The notes beneath the pieces were generated by a model. It worked only from the letters and a program-made list of their open reading frames with translations. It had not been told where the DNA came from and did not search any database. A program made the translations under genes and the position numbers. This document shows, piece after piece, positions 1-11,028 of a stretch of DNA of 64,000 nt. Each line of letters starts with the position of its first letter. Position 1 is the first letter of the stretch. The stretch lies in contig OX940861.1 in NCBI GenBank assembly GCA_954871525.1, forward strand, positions 33,493,201-33,557,200, in the 5' to 3' direction. This stretch comes from Parietaria judaica (taxonomy: Eukaryota > Streptophyta > Magnoliopsida > Rosales > Urticaceae).

Positions 1-54
1 CCATTGACCACTTCATGAATGGGTAAGGCACAGATACCACGGAGAGTTCTTCCG
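1..54 (-). pseudogene. Integrase core start of the Tat element (fragment)
   Basis: Read on the minus strand this fragment continues directly from the zinc-binding domain at 8207-8480. After the shared TTCCG it gives an EELSVVSVPYPFMKW-like stretch, which corresponds to the conserved start of the integrase core in Tat elements (PWPFxxWxxD). It is separated from its other half by the 8.1-kb gypsy insertion and is cut by the window edge. Confidence 0.8.
50..54. repeat. Left target-site duplication TTCCG of the gypsy insertion
   Basis: TTCCG directly precedes the 5' LTR (TGTCAAAC...) and recurs at 8202-8206 directly after the 3' LTR. A 5-bp TSD is standard for LTR retrotransposons. The integrase reading frame of the outer element resumes across it, which confirms the insertion site. 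Confidence 0.95.
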
Positions 55-2223
55 TGTCAAACCCATAATATATATATATATATATATATATTTATTTAAA
101 AAAAAATAATAAAAAAATTGTTGTCAGAGAAAAGGTTCGAATGAACCATTCTCTTTCCCCCTCTCATTCATTTCCCCGTACTCCCCCTCTCTCTCTTCAT
201 TTTTTTTTTCTTTCTCTCACATCCAAGATTCAAGACACCATAACTTATTCTCTAGAACTCCGATTGACGAGATTTTGGTGTCGCCGGAAAGCTCTCGAGA
301 AGGCGAACGTGCTGATAGGCGGATGGCGACTTGACGTGGTGGCGTTTGGCCGGAATAGTCGCCGGAAGGTTTGGTTTTTAATTCTAGATCTTTTTCATTT
401 GGGTTTGAATTTGAGAAAACTAACACCATAGTCGGATTGAGGAGGCTCAGTAGTGTTTGATGGAGGCGCTCCGTCGCCGTCGCCACCGGCCACCATCGCC
501 GCCGGCCGGCGTCGTACACTTCCGATCCTGAAATTGATTTGGGGGTTTTAAAGCTCTCGTCGAGGAGATCGAAAGCCCTCGATCGGAATTGTAATCGGAC
601 TCCCGGTGAGCTTCAATTCCCTTGCCCTAGTTTCAGAAGTTAAAAGGATTAAATTGAGTGTGTTTCGGGCTTTGAATTGATGAAATTGACCTCGCCATTG
701 TGTTTAGAATAGTCGAATTAGACTAGGAGAGGTATTACATTGTCGAATTGATGCCCGTTTTGCTGCCTCGTTTTGCGTGCCCGACGGGAATTCGGCCCGG
801 GTTAATTTTCAGCATATCGGGTTTTCAATTGACAATTTGAATTCCAATCTTAGTGATATTTCGACTTATGAATGATATCGGTATTATATTAAAGTTTAAT
901 TGTCATTCTGTGTTAGCCTTGGAGACCGTGCGAATCGTATTGCCCGTTTCGGACACGGTATCGGAACCTCAAGTTGCGATCATCGGGCTCAAGGCCAAGA
1001 CAAACCCGCATCTTGAACTAGCTAGTCAATCGATCAAGTTTCCACAAATCGAGGTAGGGGCTATTACCTTTTCTCGCAATTTAAAATGAACGTAGAAATC
1101 AACGTTTTAATGAAGATTGAACCGGATAGGTAAAAAATGGAATTAATGAAATGAAATGTTATTTTAATCAAAAGATAAAATTAATGTTATGATTGTCGTT
1201 GCTTGATAGCGAGGCAGGGAACCAGGTACGGTTTGATATTCGTTATTATATTTATGTTTATGGTTACGTCAGGATGACGTATATTGATGTTGGTACCCGC
1301 TTCGGGCGGATGATGATTATTATGATATGGTACCCGCTTCGGGCGGATGATGTGTATGTTGATATGGTACCCGCTTCGGGCGGATGAGCTGCTGACGAGC
1401 AGCTGGCTACTGCGCAGTAGGCCGGATATGAGTACGGATATGGATATGAGTGGTGACCCAAAAGTCAACATTTCGACCCATGGCGAACTGGCCGTCTTTG
1501 GTGGTGATTAGGATCCCGAGTCGATGGCGAGTTACGGTTAGGGACTTCTAGTCCACCTGTGCTCGTGCTTTGAGGACTCGATGGGATATAGTGGAGAAAA
1601 GGCGCGAGCTGACTCGGCATGGACCACCGAAATGATTTGACTTTTGTGGAGTATATTTATTTATTTTATTATTGGAATGATAAAATGATGAAATTATGAT
1701 TAAATGGTTTATGTTGACATTTAATTTGTTTAATTGTAATTTGACTAATAATGGTTCGGTAAAGAGAATTGGTAATAGATTCCCTACTGAGCGTGTGGTG
1801 CTCATCCCTTCCATATACATCTTTTTCTTTCCAGTTTCAGGTGGTGTTCAGTATCAGACTCCGGACGAGGAATAGTTTGATTCAGGAAGTCTACGTGTCG
1901 TTTTGCTTACCTAAACCTTTAATGTTCGTCATGGTGAATTTCGTGTTTTTAGTTGATCTTTAATTTCGAAAATGTAAAGGATTAAATTAAGGACATTTGT
2001 GATGGTGGTACTTTATATTTGTCGTTTTATGGTGTTGTATAAACTGTGGTCGTTGATGTTGTATTGTCGTTTTAAGTCCCATGGGCAAAAGTTATATGTT
2101 TGTTGACGTGGACATTGAATATTCAACGGTATCGGTCGAATGATGATGTGTCATTGACCGGTCCAAGTTTGAAAAGTCGTCGTTTTTGTCTTATTCTTCT
2201 AACCCCCATATAGGGGCGTTACA
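55..2223 (+). repeat. 5' LTR of the gypsy element
   Basis: 2169 bp, starting TGTCAAACCC and ending GGGGCGTTACA, so it has TG...CA ends. It carries a (TA)n run at about 67-91 and three copies of a 22-bp GC-rich motif at about 1291-1386. Small ORFs inside it (for example 141-431) are duplicated exactly in the other LTR and are not genes. Confidence 0.95.
1291..1386 (+). repeat. Three direct repeats of GGTACCCGCTTCGGGCGGAT in the gypsy 5' LTR
   Basis: The unit occurs three times, about 38-43 bp apart. Each contains CCCG-CTT-CGGG, a potential short hairpin. The same triplet recurs at about 7269-7364 in the 3' LTR. Position within the LTR suggests a cis-regulatory array, but no function can be shown from sequence. 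Confidence 0.85.
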
Positions 2224-2226
2224 GTT

Positions 2227-2243
2227 TGGTATCAGAGCCTAGG
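2227..2243 (+). other. Primer binding site (initiator-Met tRNA) of the gypsy element
   Basis: TGGTATCAGAGCCTAGG lies 3 bp after the LTR end. TGGTATCAGAGC is complementary to the 3' end of plant initiator methionine tRNA. Confidence 0.95.
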
Positions 2244-2363
2244 TTACAGCACCTAGGGTACAACACCATAAAATTATTTATTTTCTTTAATTATTTTGGG
2301 TCGTGTTTTATTCTGTATCACCATCCATAATCCTGACATTTAATCTTTTTACAGTTGATCAAC

Positions 2364-3153
2364 ATGGTTCGGAATTCCCAAAGTACCCTAAATCTGCGTC
2401 CCCCGTTAAATATTGAAGAATCTGCATTGTATTCTATGTTCCATAATAATTGATACAATCTCTTAGTTCTGCAGTTGAAATAATGAAATCTTTTAATGAG
2501 ATCCTGTTCCAAAATCCTCTATAGTTTGATGAATTTCCCTGATGCTGCTACAATTGAAATGCGATTGACATTAATGAAGAAAAATTTGATTTGCTTTATA
2601 ATTCTGATGTCGTAGTTAGCCCTGAAGCTAGAATGGTAAATTATGGGTAATGATTTCATGCGCAATGGGTTTGTGAGAACTTTACGCGAAAGCGTTACTC
2701 TAATTTCTCAGAACTGATTGTTTCAGCCAAAAACCTCGAGACATGTATTATTCCTTCATCGTTGTGCGCTCATATAGGAAATTGCCAAAAGCTTTAATGA
2801 TCTGCAAGTCTTGTAAGCTTGTCATAGAGGGAAGTAAATTCTCATTTGACGTAATCGTTCTCCGTATGATCGAGTTTGATGTAACATTGGAATTGAATTT
2901 ATTCGAGAAGTACCGTGCTATAGTAGACTGCTACAAAATACATGGCACCCTTAGAGAAAAAGAGAATGAGCATGTTAATATGGCCTCGTAATTTTATCTT
3001 GAAGTCTCTCCTTGGAGGAAATATGAATTTTGAAGGGTCGGGAGTTAATTTTGCCATCGAAGGTGTGACGCAAAGTGCAATCAACCCGCACATCCCCATA
3101 GTACAAGATCTTGAAGATGTGTTTTCCTCGGAGATTTTAGAATCCAGATTGTG
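2364..3153 (+). pseudogene. Degraded gag/protease region of the gypsy element
   Basis: Only about 950 bp separate the primer binding site from the RT start, whereas gag plus protease normally take about 2 kb. A possible gag start (ATG at 2364) quickly meets stops. Near 2850-2950 a stretch resembles the end of a retropepsin domain (FDVI...MIEFDV...YRAIVDCY, compare FDVILGMDWL...). At 3010-3153 the usual protease-to-RT linker (VQDLEDVFSSEI) can be read. No zinc knuckle and no DTG active site were found. Confidence 0.6.
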
Positions 3154-3159
3154 AATTGG

Positions 3160-4036
3160 GTTTGAGATTGACCTAGTTCCTGGGAGTTTTCCGATTTCTA
3201 TGGCTCATTATCGTATGGCTCCAGAAGAATTGGCAGAATTGAAGAAGCAATTAGACGACTTGTTGAGTAAAATGTTTATCTGGAAGAGTACATCACTGTG
3301 GGGAGCGCCGGTGTTATTCGCTAAGAAAACTAATGATAGTTTATGCCCTTGTGTGGACTGCAGACAGCTCAACATGATAATGATTAAAAAAAAAAAAAAA
3401 CCTTTGCCACGAATTGATGACCTATTCGATCAATTGGGAGGACGCAAGTTCTTCTCAAGGATATACTTGCGGTCAGGTTACCACCAGTTGAGGATTCGAA
3501 ATGCAGATATTCCGAAGACATCGTTCCGTACACGATATGATCAATTTGAGTTCACGGTTATGCCTTTTGGTTTAACGAACGCTCCAGCGGCGTTTATGGA
3601 CTTAATGAATAGATTTTTTTTTCTCTTTTCGGTCATACTTGGATCGATTCGTCGTTGTCTTCATTGACGACATACTTATCTATTCAAGAACCCTAAAGAA
3701 CACGAAGAACATTTGCGAATAGTTTGGCAGACTTTGCGGGACTATCGTCTCTATGCAAAGAAAGAAAAATGTGAATTTTGGGTGACAGAAGTAAAATTCT
3801 TAGGCCACGTGATCTCGCAAGAAGGTATTGCCGTAGAACCGTCAAAGATCGAAGCTATCTTAAACTTGAGGCAACCAAGAAATGTGATAGAAGTCCGAAG
3901 CTTCTTAGGGCTTGCGGGTTATCACAGAAAGTTTGTGGAAAAATTTTCAAAGATTGGTGTGCCGATAAGCAAGCTTACCAGAAAAGATGTTCAGTTCAGT
4001 TGGGATGCTAGATGTGACGAGTCTTTTCAGAATTGA
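3160..4036 (+). pseudogene. Reverse transcriptase of the gypsy element, frameshifted
   Basis: The RT reads from the linker ([15 protein letters not shown]) through [39 protein letters not shown] and the [19 protein letters not shown] block, then [19 protein letters not shown] and the [12 protein letters not shown] thumb/connection. The catalytic FIDDILIYS block (3660-3686) is in a different frame from its flanks: one indel lies in the T run at about 3612-3622 and a second, restoring one, at about 3690-3697. There is also a 14-base A run at about 3387-3400 and a stop at 4034-4036. The enzyme cannot be made from this copy. Confidence 0.9.
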
Positions 4037-4593
4037 AATGACGATTGACGAGTGCTCATGTCCTTATTGTTCCTAATGTAGATGAAGTACTTACAGTGTA
4101 TACGGATGCATCTCGAAGTGGACTAGGCTGTGTGTTCATTCAACAAGGGAGAGTGGTGACATATGGTTCTAGGCAGTTGAAGTCGCACGAACTAAATTAT
4201 CCTACCCATAACTTGGAGCTAACAGCAGTGATATTTGCACTCAAAATCTGGCGTTGTCATCTTTACGGCTCAAGATTTGAGATATTCACCGATCATCAAA
4301 GTCTCAAGTATTTGTTCACGCAGAGAGACTTGAATCTACGACAACGAAGATGGGTGGAGTATATGAAAGATTATGGTTTTAGTCTACGATATCGCCCAAG
4401 AAAAGTAAAGGTGGTCGCCGATGCATTAAGTCTGAAGAATCATGGTTTGGTTGCTTCTTTGACCTTGGAATTATGGAAAAGATCGGTTACCATTGGCGAT
4501 TACAATTTAGAATTCCATAGCGATGGGTATAATGCATGTGCATATAACGTCATAGCCGTTCCATCAATGGTACTCCAGTTAGACAAGCGATGA
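4037..4593 (+). pseudogene. RNase H of the gypsy element
   Basis: The frame at 4045-4593 contains [18 protein letters not shown] with the first catalytic Asp, [28 protein letters not shown] with the catalytic Glu, [11 protein letters not shown] with the second Asp, and [30 protein letters not shown]. This is the typical gypsy RNase H following RT. It is in another frame from the RT and ends at a stop at 4591-4593, so it is no longer part of one polyprotein. Confidence 0.9.
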
Positions 4594-5994
4594 AACGTTA
4601 CAAGAGGTATGGAATCGATTACAAGCTGGAGAACAACTTGAAGGATAGAATGTGGGACTCGATGGATTTTTATTGTACAAAGGGAGGCTTGCGGTAGCTG
4701 ATGATACTACGTTACGAATCGCCATTTTACATGAAGCTCATCGTTCCAAGTTTGCTTTTCACCCAGGGAGTACGAAGATGTACCAGGATCTGGAGAGGCA
4801 ATATTATTGGTACGGAATGAAGTCGGATGTGGCGATGTTCGTGAAGAGATGTCCAGTCTGCCAAATGGTCAAAGCAGAGCATCAAAGACCTGGCGGGGAG
4901 CTTATACCACTTGAAATACCTGAGTGGAAATGGGACTGCATCACAATGGACTTCGTTTCGGGACCTCATCGGTCTCGGGGCGGACACGATGCGGTGTGGG
5001 TGATCGTTGATAGATTGACAAAATCAGCTCACTTTATCCCTATTTGGACAGATTACAAAGTTCCGAAACTTTGTAAACTATATGTGGAAAAGATAGTAAA
5101 GCTTCATGGGGTCCCTGTTTCAATAGTTTCGGACCGAGACGTTCGTTTCACCTCCAAGTTTTGGAGAGGATTACAGAAAGAGATGGGAACTGAATTGAGT
5201 TTGAGCACAGCTTTTCATCCTCAGACTGATGGACAATCAGAGCGAGTGATTCAGATCTTAGAAGACATGCTTCGGGCGTGCGCCTTGGATTTTGGAGGAA
5301 AGTGGAAGGAGCAACTACCATTCGTGGAGTTCGCTTACAACAATAGCTTTCAGGCTAGTATCGGTATGACACCGTATGAGGCCTTGTATGGTCGACCTTG
5401 TCGTTCACCTCTTTGTTGGACCGAGTATGAAGATCGTATTACTTTCGGTCCTTCCTACCTCAGAGAGAAAACTGAAGCGATTACGCTTATTTGGGAAAGA
5501 CTCAAGACTGCTCAAATTCGCCAGAAGAGTTATGCGGATAGAAGACGAAGGCCATTGGAATTCATGGTTGGCAACTATGTGTTTCTAAAGGTTACACCCA
5601 TGCGTGGTGTTTCTCGTTTTAGAATAAAAGAAAAGTTGGCTCAGCGGCCGGTCCATTCTAGATAGTTGAAAGAGTCGGACCACTCGCATACAAGCTTGAT
5701 TTACCTCCACAATTATTTCACGTTCACAATGTGTTTCATGTGTCTATGTTGAGAATATATGAACCCGATCCTCGTCAAATCATTGAGTGGACAGAGATAC
5801 CTTTTCAAGAAAATGCGACATATGAGTAATGCTCGATTCATATTATCAACTGTGAAGTAAAAGTTCTTCGTCAATGAGAGATTCCTCTAGTCGAAGTGGT
5901 GTGGAATCATCACGAAGTAAGAGAGGCAACTTGGGAGTTAGAGTCAGAGATGATGGAGAAGTACCCGTCTTTGTTCGGGAGTAGTTTCGTTTAA
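4594..5994 (+). pseudogene. Integrase plus chromodomain of the gypsy element
   Basis: The long open stretch 4652-5665 holds the zinc-binding HHCC domain (HEAHRSKFAFHPG...CPVCQMVKAEHQRPGG) and the core with WDCITMDFV, SIVSDRDVRFTSKFW and HPQTDGQSERVIQ, which supply the D,D,E residues. It is followed by the YNNSFQASIGMTPYEALYGRPCRSPL block. After the stop at 5663-5665 the C-terminus is readable in pieces: GPLAYKLDLP, VHNVFHVSMLR and the chromodomain-like IPLVEVVWNHHEVREATWELESEMMEKYPSLF, ending at the stop at 5992-5994. Chromodomains of this class guide chromovirus insertion. Confidence 0.9.
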
Positions 5995-6015
5995 ATTTCG
6001 AGGACGAAATTTTTT

Positions 6016-6031
6016 AAAAGGGGTGGAGTAT
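6016..6031 (+). other. Polypurine tract of the gypsy element
   Basis: AAAAGGGGTGGAGTAT lies directly before the 3' LTR TGTCAAAC. This is the expected plus-strand priming site. Confidence 0.85.
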
Positions 6032-8201
6032 TGTCAAACCCATAATATATATATATATATATATATATATTTATTTAAAAAAAAATAATAAAAAATTGTT
6101 GTCAGAGAAAAGGTTCGAATGAACCATTCTCTTTCCCCCTCTCATTCATTTCCCCGTACTCCCCCTCTCTCTCTTCATTTTTTTTTTCTTTCTCTCACAT
6201 CCAAGATTCAAGACACCATAACTTATTCTCTAGAACTCCGATTGACGAGATTTTGGTGTCGCCGGAAAGCTCTCGAGAAGGCGAACGTGCTGATAGGCGG
6301 ATGGCGACTTGACGTGGTGGCGTTTGGCCGGAATAGTCGCCGGAAGGTTCGGTTTTTAATTCTAGATCTTTTTCATTTGGGTTTGAATTTGAGAAAACTA
6401 ACACCATAGTCGGATTGAGGAGGCTCAGTAGTGTTTGATGGAGGCGCTCCGTCGCCGTCGCCACCGGCCACCATCGCCGCCGGCCGGCGTCGTACACTTC
6501 CGATCCTGAAATTGATTTGGGGGTTTTAAAGCTCTCGTCGAGGAGATCGAAAGCCCTCGATCGGAATTGTAATCGGACTCCCGGTGAGCTTCAATTCCCT
6601 TGCCCTAGTTTCAGAAGTTAAAAGGATTAAATTGAGTGTGTTTCGGGCTTTGAATTGATGAAATTGACCTCGCCATTGTGTTTAGAATAGTCGAATTAGA
6701 CTAGGAGAGGTATTACATTGTCGAATTGATGCCCGTTTTGCTGCCTCGTTTTGCGTGCCCGACGGGAATTCGGCCCGGGTTAATTTTCAGCATATCGGGT
6801 TTTCAATTGACAATTTGAATTCCAATCTTAGTGATATTTCGACTTATGAATGATATCGGTATTATATTAAAGTTTAATTGTCATTCTGTGTTAGCCTTGG
6901 AGACCGTGCGAATCGTATTGCCCGTTTCGGACACGGTATCGGAACCTCAAGTTGCGATCATCGGGCTCAAGGCCAAGACAAACCCGCATCTTGAACTAGC
7001 TAGTCAATCGATCAAGTTTCCACAAATCGAGGTAGGGGCTATTACCTTTTCTCGCAATTTAAAATGAACGTAGAAATCAACGTTTTAATGAAGATTGAAC
7101 CGGATAGGTAAAAAATGGAATTAATGAAATGAAATGTTATTTTAATCAAAAGATAAAATTAATGTTATGATTGTCGTTGCTTGATAGCGAGGCAGGGAAC
7201 CAGGTACGGTTTGATATTCGTTATTATATTTATGTTTATGGTTACGTCAGGATGACGTATATTGATGTTGGTACCCGCTTCGGGCGGATGATGATTATTA
7301 TGATATGGTACCCGCTTCGGGCGGATGATGTGTATGTTGATATGGTACCCGCTTCGGGCGGATGAGCTGCTGACGAGCAGCTGGCTACTGCGCAGTAGGC
7401 CGGATATGAGTACGGATATGGATATGAGTGGTGACCCAAAAGTCAACATTTCGACCCATGGCGAACTGGCCGTCTTTGGTGGTGATTAGGATCCCGAGTC
7501 GATGGCGAGTTACGGTTAGGGACTTCTAGTCCACCTGTGCTCGTGCTTTGAGGACTCGATGGGATATAGTGGAGAAAAGGCGCGAGCTGACTCGGCATGG
7601 ACCACCGAAATGATTTGACTTTTGTGGAGTATATTTATTTATTTTATTATTGGAATGATAAAATGATGAAATTATGATTAAATGGTTTATGTTGACATTT
7701 AATTTGTTTAATTGTAATTTGACTAATAATGGTTCGGTAAAGAGAATTGGTAATAGATTCCCTACTGAGCGTGTGGTGCTCATCCCTTCCATATACATCT
7801 TTTTCTTTCCAGTTTCAGGTGGTGTTCAGTATCAGACTCCGGACGAGGAATAGTTTGATTCAGGAAGTCTACGTGTCGTTTTGCTTACCTAAACCTTTAA
7901 TGTTCGTCATGGTGAATTTCGTGTTTTTAGTTGATCTTTAATTTCGAAAATGTAAAGGATTAAATTAAGGACATTTGTGATGGTGGTACTTTATATTTGT
8001 CGTTTTATGGTGTTGTATAAACTGTGGTCGTTGATGTTGTATTGTCGTTTTAAGTCCCATGGGCAAAAGTTATATGTTTGTTGACGTGGACATTGAATAT
8101 TCAACGGTATCGGTCGAATGATGATGTGTCATTGACCGGTCCAAGTTTGAAAAGTCGTCGTTTTTGTCTTATTCTTCTAACCCCCATATAGGGGCGTTAC
8201 A
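6032..8201 (+). repeat. 3' LTR of the gypsy element
   Basis: 2170 bp, matching 55-2223 nearly base for base, with C6350 in place of T372 and small length changes in the TA and A runs near the start. It is followed by the second TSD copy TTCCG at 8202-8206. Confidence 0.95.
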
Positions 8202-8206
8202 TTCCG

Positions 8207-9417
8207 CCGGGAAATTGATTGCTGGAGCGTGTCGCTGACATTTTTCGCACTTCCTGGCATGGCTGATGCAATCGGCGCTCATGGTCTCCCAAAAGAAACC
8301 TTGCCGCTTAGTCTTCCTCAGCATGGAACGTCCGCCGAAGTGGATCCCGCATTCCCCGCTATGGATTTCTCGCATAACGTACTCAGCTTCTTTCATGCCA
8401 AGGCATCTCAAGTAGGGACCTGCGAAGCTTTTTAAATACAGTATGTTGTCGAGGACGGTGTACTTGGAGCTTTTCGACCTGATCTTCCTGGCTTCCTGCG
8501 GATTCTCGGGCAGCATTCCTTCGAGAATGTATTTCGGGAGGGGCGTTCGCCAATCTTCTGCGTCATCGTCGTCCACAACTCCTCGCTCCTCGCCTTCGTC
8601 CTCGATTTCGTTCACGTTGGCATCGCCAGTCCTTACTTCCTTAGCCTCTTTGCTTCCTTTAGCTTTCTTCTTTGTTGGGCCTTCCTCTCTCTTGATGCTC
8701 GGTCTTTCCACCGTCTCTACTGTGACCGACCTCAGCTCGCCGACTTCAGTCGTCGAACCCAGGCTCGCCAGTGCGTCGGCGTGGGTATTGTCTCCTCGAG
8801 TCACCTGTGTTAGGCTGAAGTAGTCGAACTTCCTCGAGAGAGCATCGACTACTCCCGCATAGGCCTCCATTCGTTCGTCGTTCTTCTCGTATGCCCCGTT
8901 GACTTGCTTTACCACCAACTGAGAATCCGAGAAAGCGTGCAAGTTTTTGGCTCCGATTGCTAAAGATGACTGCATCCCGATGATGAGTGCTTCATATTCC
9001 GCCTCGTTGTTGGTGGATCGATAGGCGAGGCGACAAGCTTTCTCCAGTACGTCTCCCATCGGAGAGACGATTCTGATCCCTACCCCAGATCCTTGCGTCG
9101 TCGCTGATTCGTCGACTTGCAACTTCCAGATGCCGGCCTCGTTGCTTAGGTCCACTGGCTCCTTTGGTAGCTCGATGAGGAAATCGGCGAACACTTGGGA
9201 CTTGAGACTCGTCCGAAGTTTGTACTCGATGTCATATGCCCCCAGTTTTATCGACCACTTCGTGATCCTTCCTGACTTGCTCGGGCCGTGGATGATAGAG
9301 CGGATCGGTCTGTCGATCATGACGACGATGGTGTGGGCTTGGAAGTGATGCTTCAACCTCTCCGATGCATCGTATACTGCCAAGGCTAGCTTCTCGGGTT
9401 GTGGGTACCTTGTCTCG
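8207..9417 (-). pseudogene. RNase H, archaeal-type RNase H and integrase zinc domain of the Tat element
   Basis: Minus-strand frame from about 9417 to 8207. It begins inside the RT-linked RNase H (ETRYPQPEKLALAVYDASERLKHHFQAH, then GRITKWSIKLGAYDIEY). A second RNase H follows (WKLQVDESATTQGSGVGI, TNNEAEYEALIIGM, FSDSQLVVKQVNGAYE, GDNTHADALASL), then an acidic/basic linker. Last comes the integrase zinc domain (HSGECGIHFGGRSM...CEKCQRHA). The second domain is the aRNH typical of Tat elements; its usual DGS reads DES here. The frame is broken at its right end by a deletion of the RT palm and at its left end by the gypsy insertion. Confidence 0.9.
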
Positions 9418-10381
9418 GATCGGTGTTAAGGCGATGAGTTGTCACCGATGGGTCGATCCCTGGCATGTCTTCGTGAGACCAGGCGAAACTTCCCCGATTA
9501 TTTTTTAGGAAATCGACTAGTTGGGCCCTGATCTCCGAGTCAAGCTCCACGCCTATACCGACGGTCCGAGTAGGATCAGATTCGTCGATACAGACTCGTT
9601 CTACCTCTTCAATCTGCGCTCCCCCTTTTCTCTCCTCGGCATTTTGTGCCTCGACGTCTTCCGCACTAAGTATCCTGGCGGTCTCGGTACTACCTTTCCT
9701 CCCCCTCTTCTTTCGCCTTGGGGTCCTTGGGGCGGGTGCAGCTAATTGCTATAAACTGGCTGGCTCCCCTTTCTCTATCTGCCTGACCCCTTTTTCGTTG
9801 GCCATCGATTTATGGTGCATCATGTAGCAGGTTCGGTAGGCGTCTCTGCTTCCCTTGAGCTCCTCAATTTCCCCTTCCCTCTTGCCCGGGAACTTTATAC
9901 ACTGATTGAACGTCGAGGGGATGGCTCTCATGGAATGGATCCAAGGTCTCCCTAGGATCACGTTAAAGTTCGACGGGACATTTAGCACCATGAACTTCGT
10001 CATCCGGTTGACACTCCTTGCGCAGACCGGGAGATGGATTGTCCCCATCGAGACGGTGACATCCCCGTTAAATCCTGACACCTTGCGAGGGCGTCCTCCG
10101 ATCACGAGCCCCTCGATGCCCATCTTCATCAAGCATTCGTAGAAAATGACGTCGACCGAACTCCCATTGTCAATAAGGATGCGGCAAACTTCGCAACCAC
10201 CGATGTTGAGTTCGAGGACCAGAGCATCGTCGTGCATACCAGCGCAGTCCTTGTTTTCCACGAACTCTATCCTCGCATCCGAGCCGGCCATCGTCACGTC
10301 TCCCTGGCCGTGCTCTTTCCCTCTTCGCTGGTAGGCTTTGATGTTGTTGACCGAATCTTCGCAGAATCGCGATCCGCCCAT
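9418..10381 (-). pseudogene. Retropepsin and N-terminal RT remnant of the Tat element
   Basis: Minus strand. The protease has ALVLELNIGGCEVCRILIDNGSSVDVIFY, with DNGSS at the active site where DTGSS is usual, followed by VILGRPWIHSMRAIPSTFNQCIKFP, a signature of this clade. An in-frame TAG at 9749-9751 interrupts it. The same frame then continues through a basic linker into VCIDESDPTRTVGIGVELDSEIRAQLVDFL and FAWSHEDMPGIDPSVTTHRLNTDP, the normal entry to RT. About there (9413-9424) the sequence jumps to the RNase H frame. The RT palm with its catalytic Asp pair is absent. Confidence 0.88.
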
Positions 10382-11023
10382 AATCAGCTCGATTCTCGTC
10401 CTAGAAGCCGGTCGCTCGCCTTCGACGTGCTTCGCCGCCGATGGCTCGATCGCAAGATTTCTCTTTGCTCCGCCTTGATCGTTCCCTTCATTATGCGTCG
10501 GGCCTTCCCGCCGGTTCTGCCATGCCTTATTACCGTTGTTCCATGGTTCAGGAGGATTTTATGTGAGGTCTTTGATTTCCCCTCGTGCGTACCTCCTCTG
10601 GAGCTCCTTCTTCAGCATAGCGCAATCCTCGGTGGAATGGCCGTTATAGTTATGGTAAGTGCAGAACTTACTCATATCTTTTGGCCAAGGCTTCCTCCCG
10701 AAGCCTCCTCGGCTTCCTGAGAATCCTCCTCGGCTTCTGGAGAATCCTGCTCGGTCGTCAGAGAATCCTCCTCGGTTTCCGGAGGGTTCTCCTCGCCGCT
10801 GACTTCCTCGCTTTTGTTCTTCTCGGTCATCGGAATATTCTCTTCGCTGTTGATTTCCCCGATTGTAGTCGCGGTCCCTGCCCTCGTCTACCTGGTAGAC
10901 TTCTTGCCTCGGGGCTTCCCGAGCTCGTCGCTCATTGGGATTTCCTCGATCCTCTTCTCCTCTTCCCGCTCTAGATGACGGAGCGTCTCTTCCATCCCCG
11001 CTCTCCCTTTTCCCATGCTGCTT
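10382..11023 (-). pseudogene. Gag C-terminal part (zinc knuckle and RGG-rich region) of the Tat element
   Basis: On the minus strand this continues the gag frame interrupted by the copia element. From 11023 down it gives a charged, Arg/Gly/Asp-rich region, then repeated RGGFS/SRGGF units (10690-10800), then MSKFCTYHNYNGHSTEDC (about 10622-10664). The last is the C-x2-H-x4-H-x4-C knuckle that Tat gags carry. The frame matches that of 17535-17733 across the CCCTT duplication, which confirms that the two halves were one gene. Confidence 0.8.
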
Positions 11024-11028
11024 CCCTT

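Larger units (their letters stand above)
55..8201 (+). mobile_element. Chromodomain Ty3/gypsy retrotransposon (Tekay/Del-like), very young insertion
   Basis: The element is 8147 bp with LTRs at 55-2223 and 6032-8201, a Met-tRNA primer binding site at 2227, a purine-rich tract before the 3' LTR, and TSD TTCCG. Domain order is degraded gag/protease, RT, RNase H, integrase (HHCC and DDE core), and a C-terminal chromodomain-like block (ATWELESEMMEKYPSLF-like), the order of chromoviruses. By eye the LTRs differ by one substitution (T372/C6350) plus length changes in a TA and an A run. The coding region is full of stops and frameshifts, so this copy was almost certainly mobilised by proteins supplied in trans. 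Confidence 0.95.

Noticed and set aside
141..431. 96-codon ORF, repeated at 6119-6409
   Set aside because: It lies in both LTRs of the gypsy element. Duplication explains its conservation, and it has no family resemblance.
1291..1386. Regularly spaced repeats considered as a CRISPR-like array
   Set aside because: Only three units in a plant LTR, duplicated in the other LTR. A eukaryotic retroelement feature.
2227..2243. Possible tRNA genes at the TGGTATCAGAGC sites (2227, 11442, 43111)
   Set aside because: Each is a primer binding site right after an LTR. No cloverleaf can be drawn.
10232..10974. Plus-strand ORFs of 162 and 97 codons
   Set aside because: Shadows of the minus-strand Tat gag/protease region. 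The RGG-rich repeats on the minus strand explain the repetitive LRILLGF pattern.
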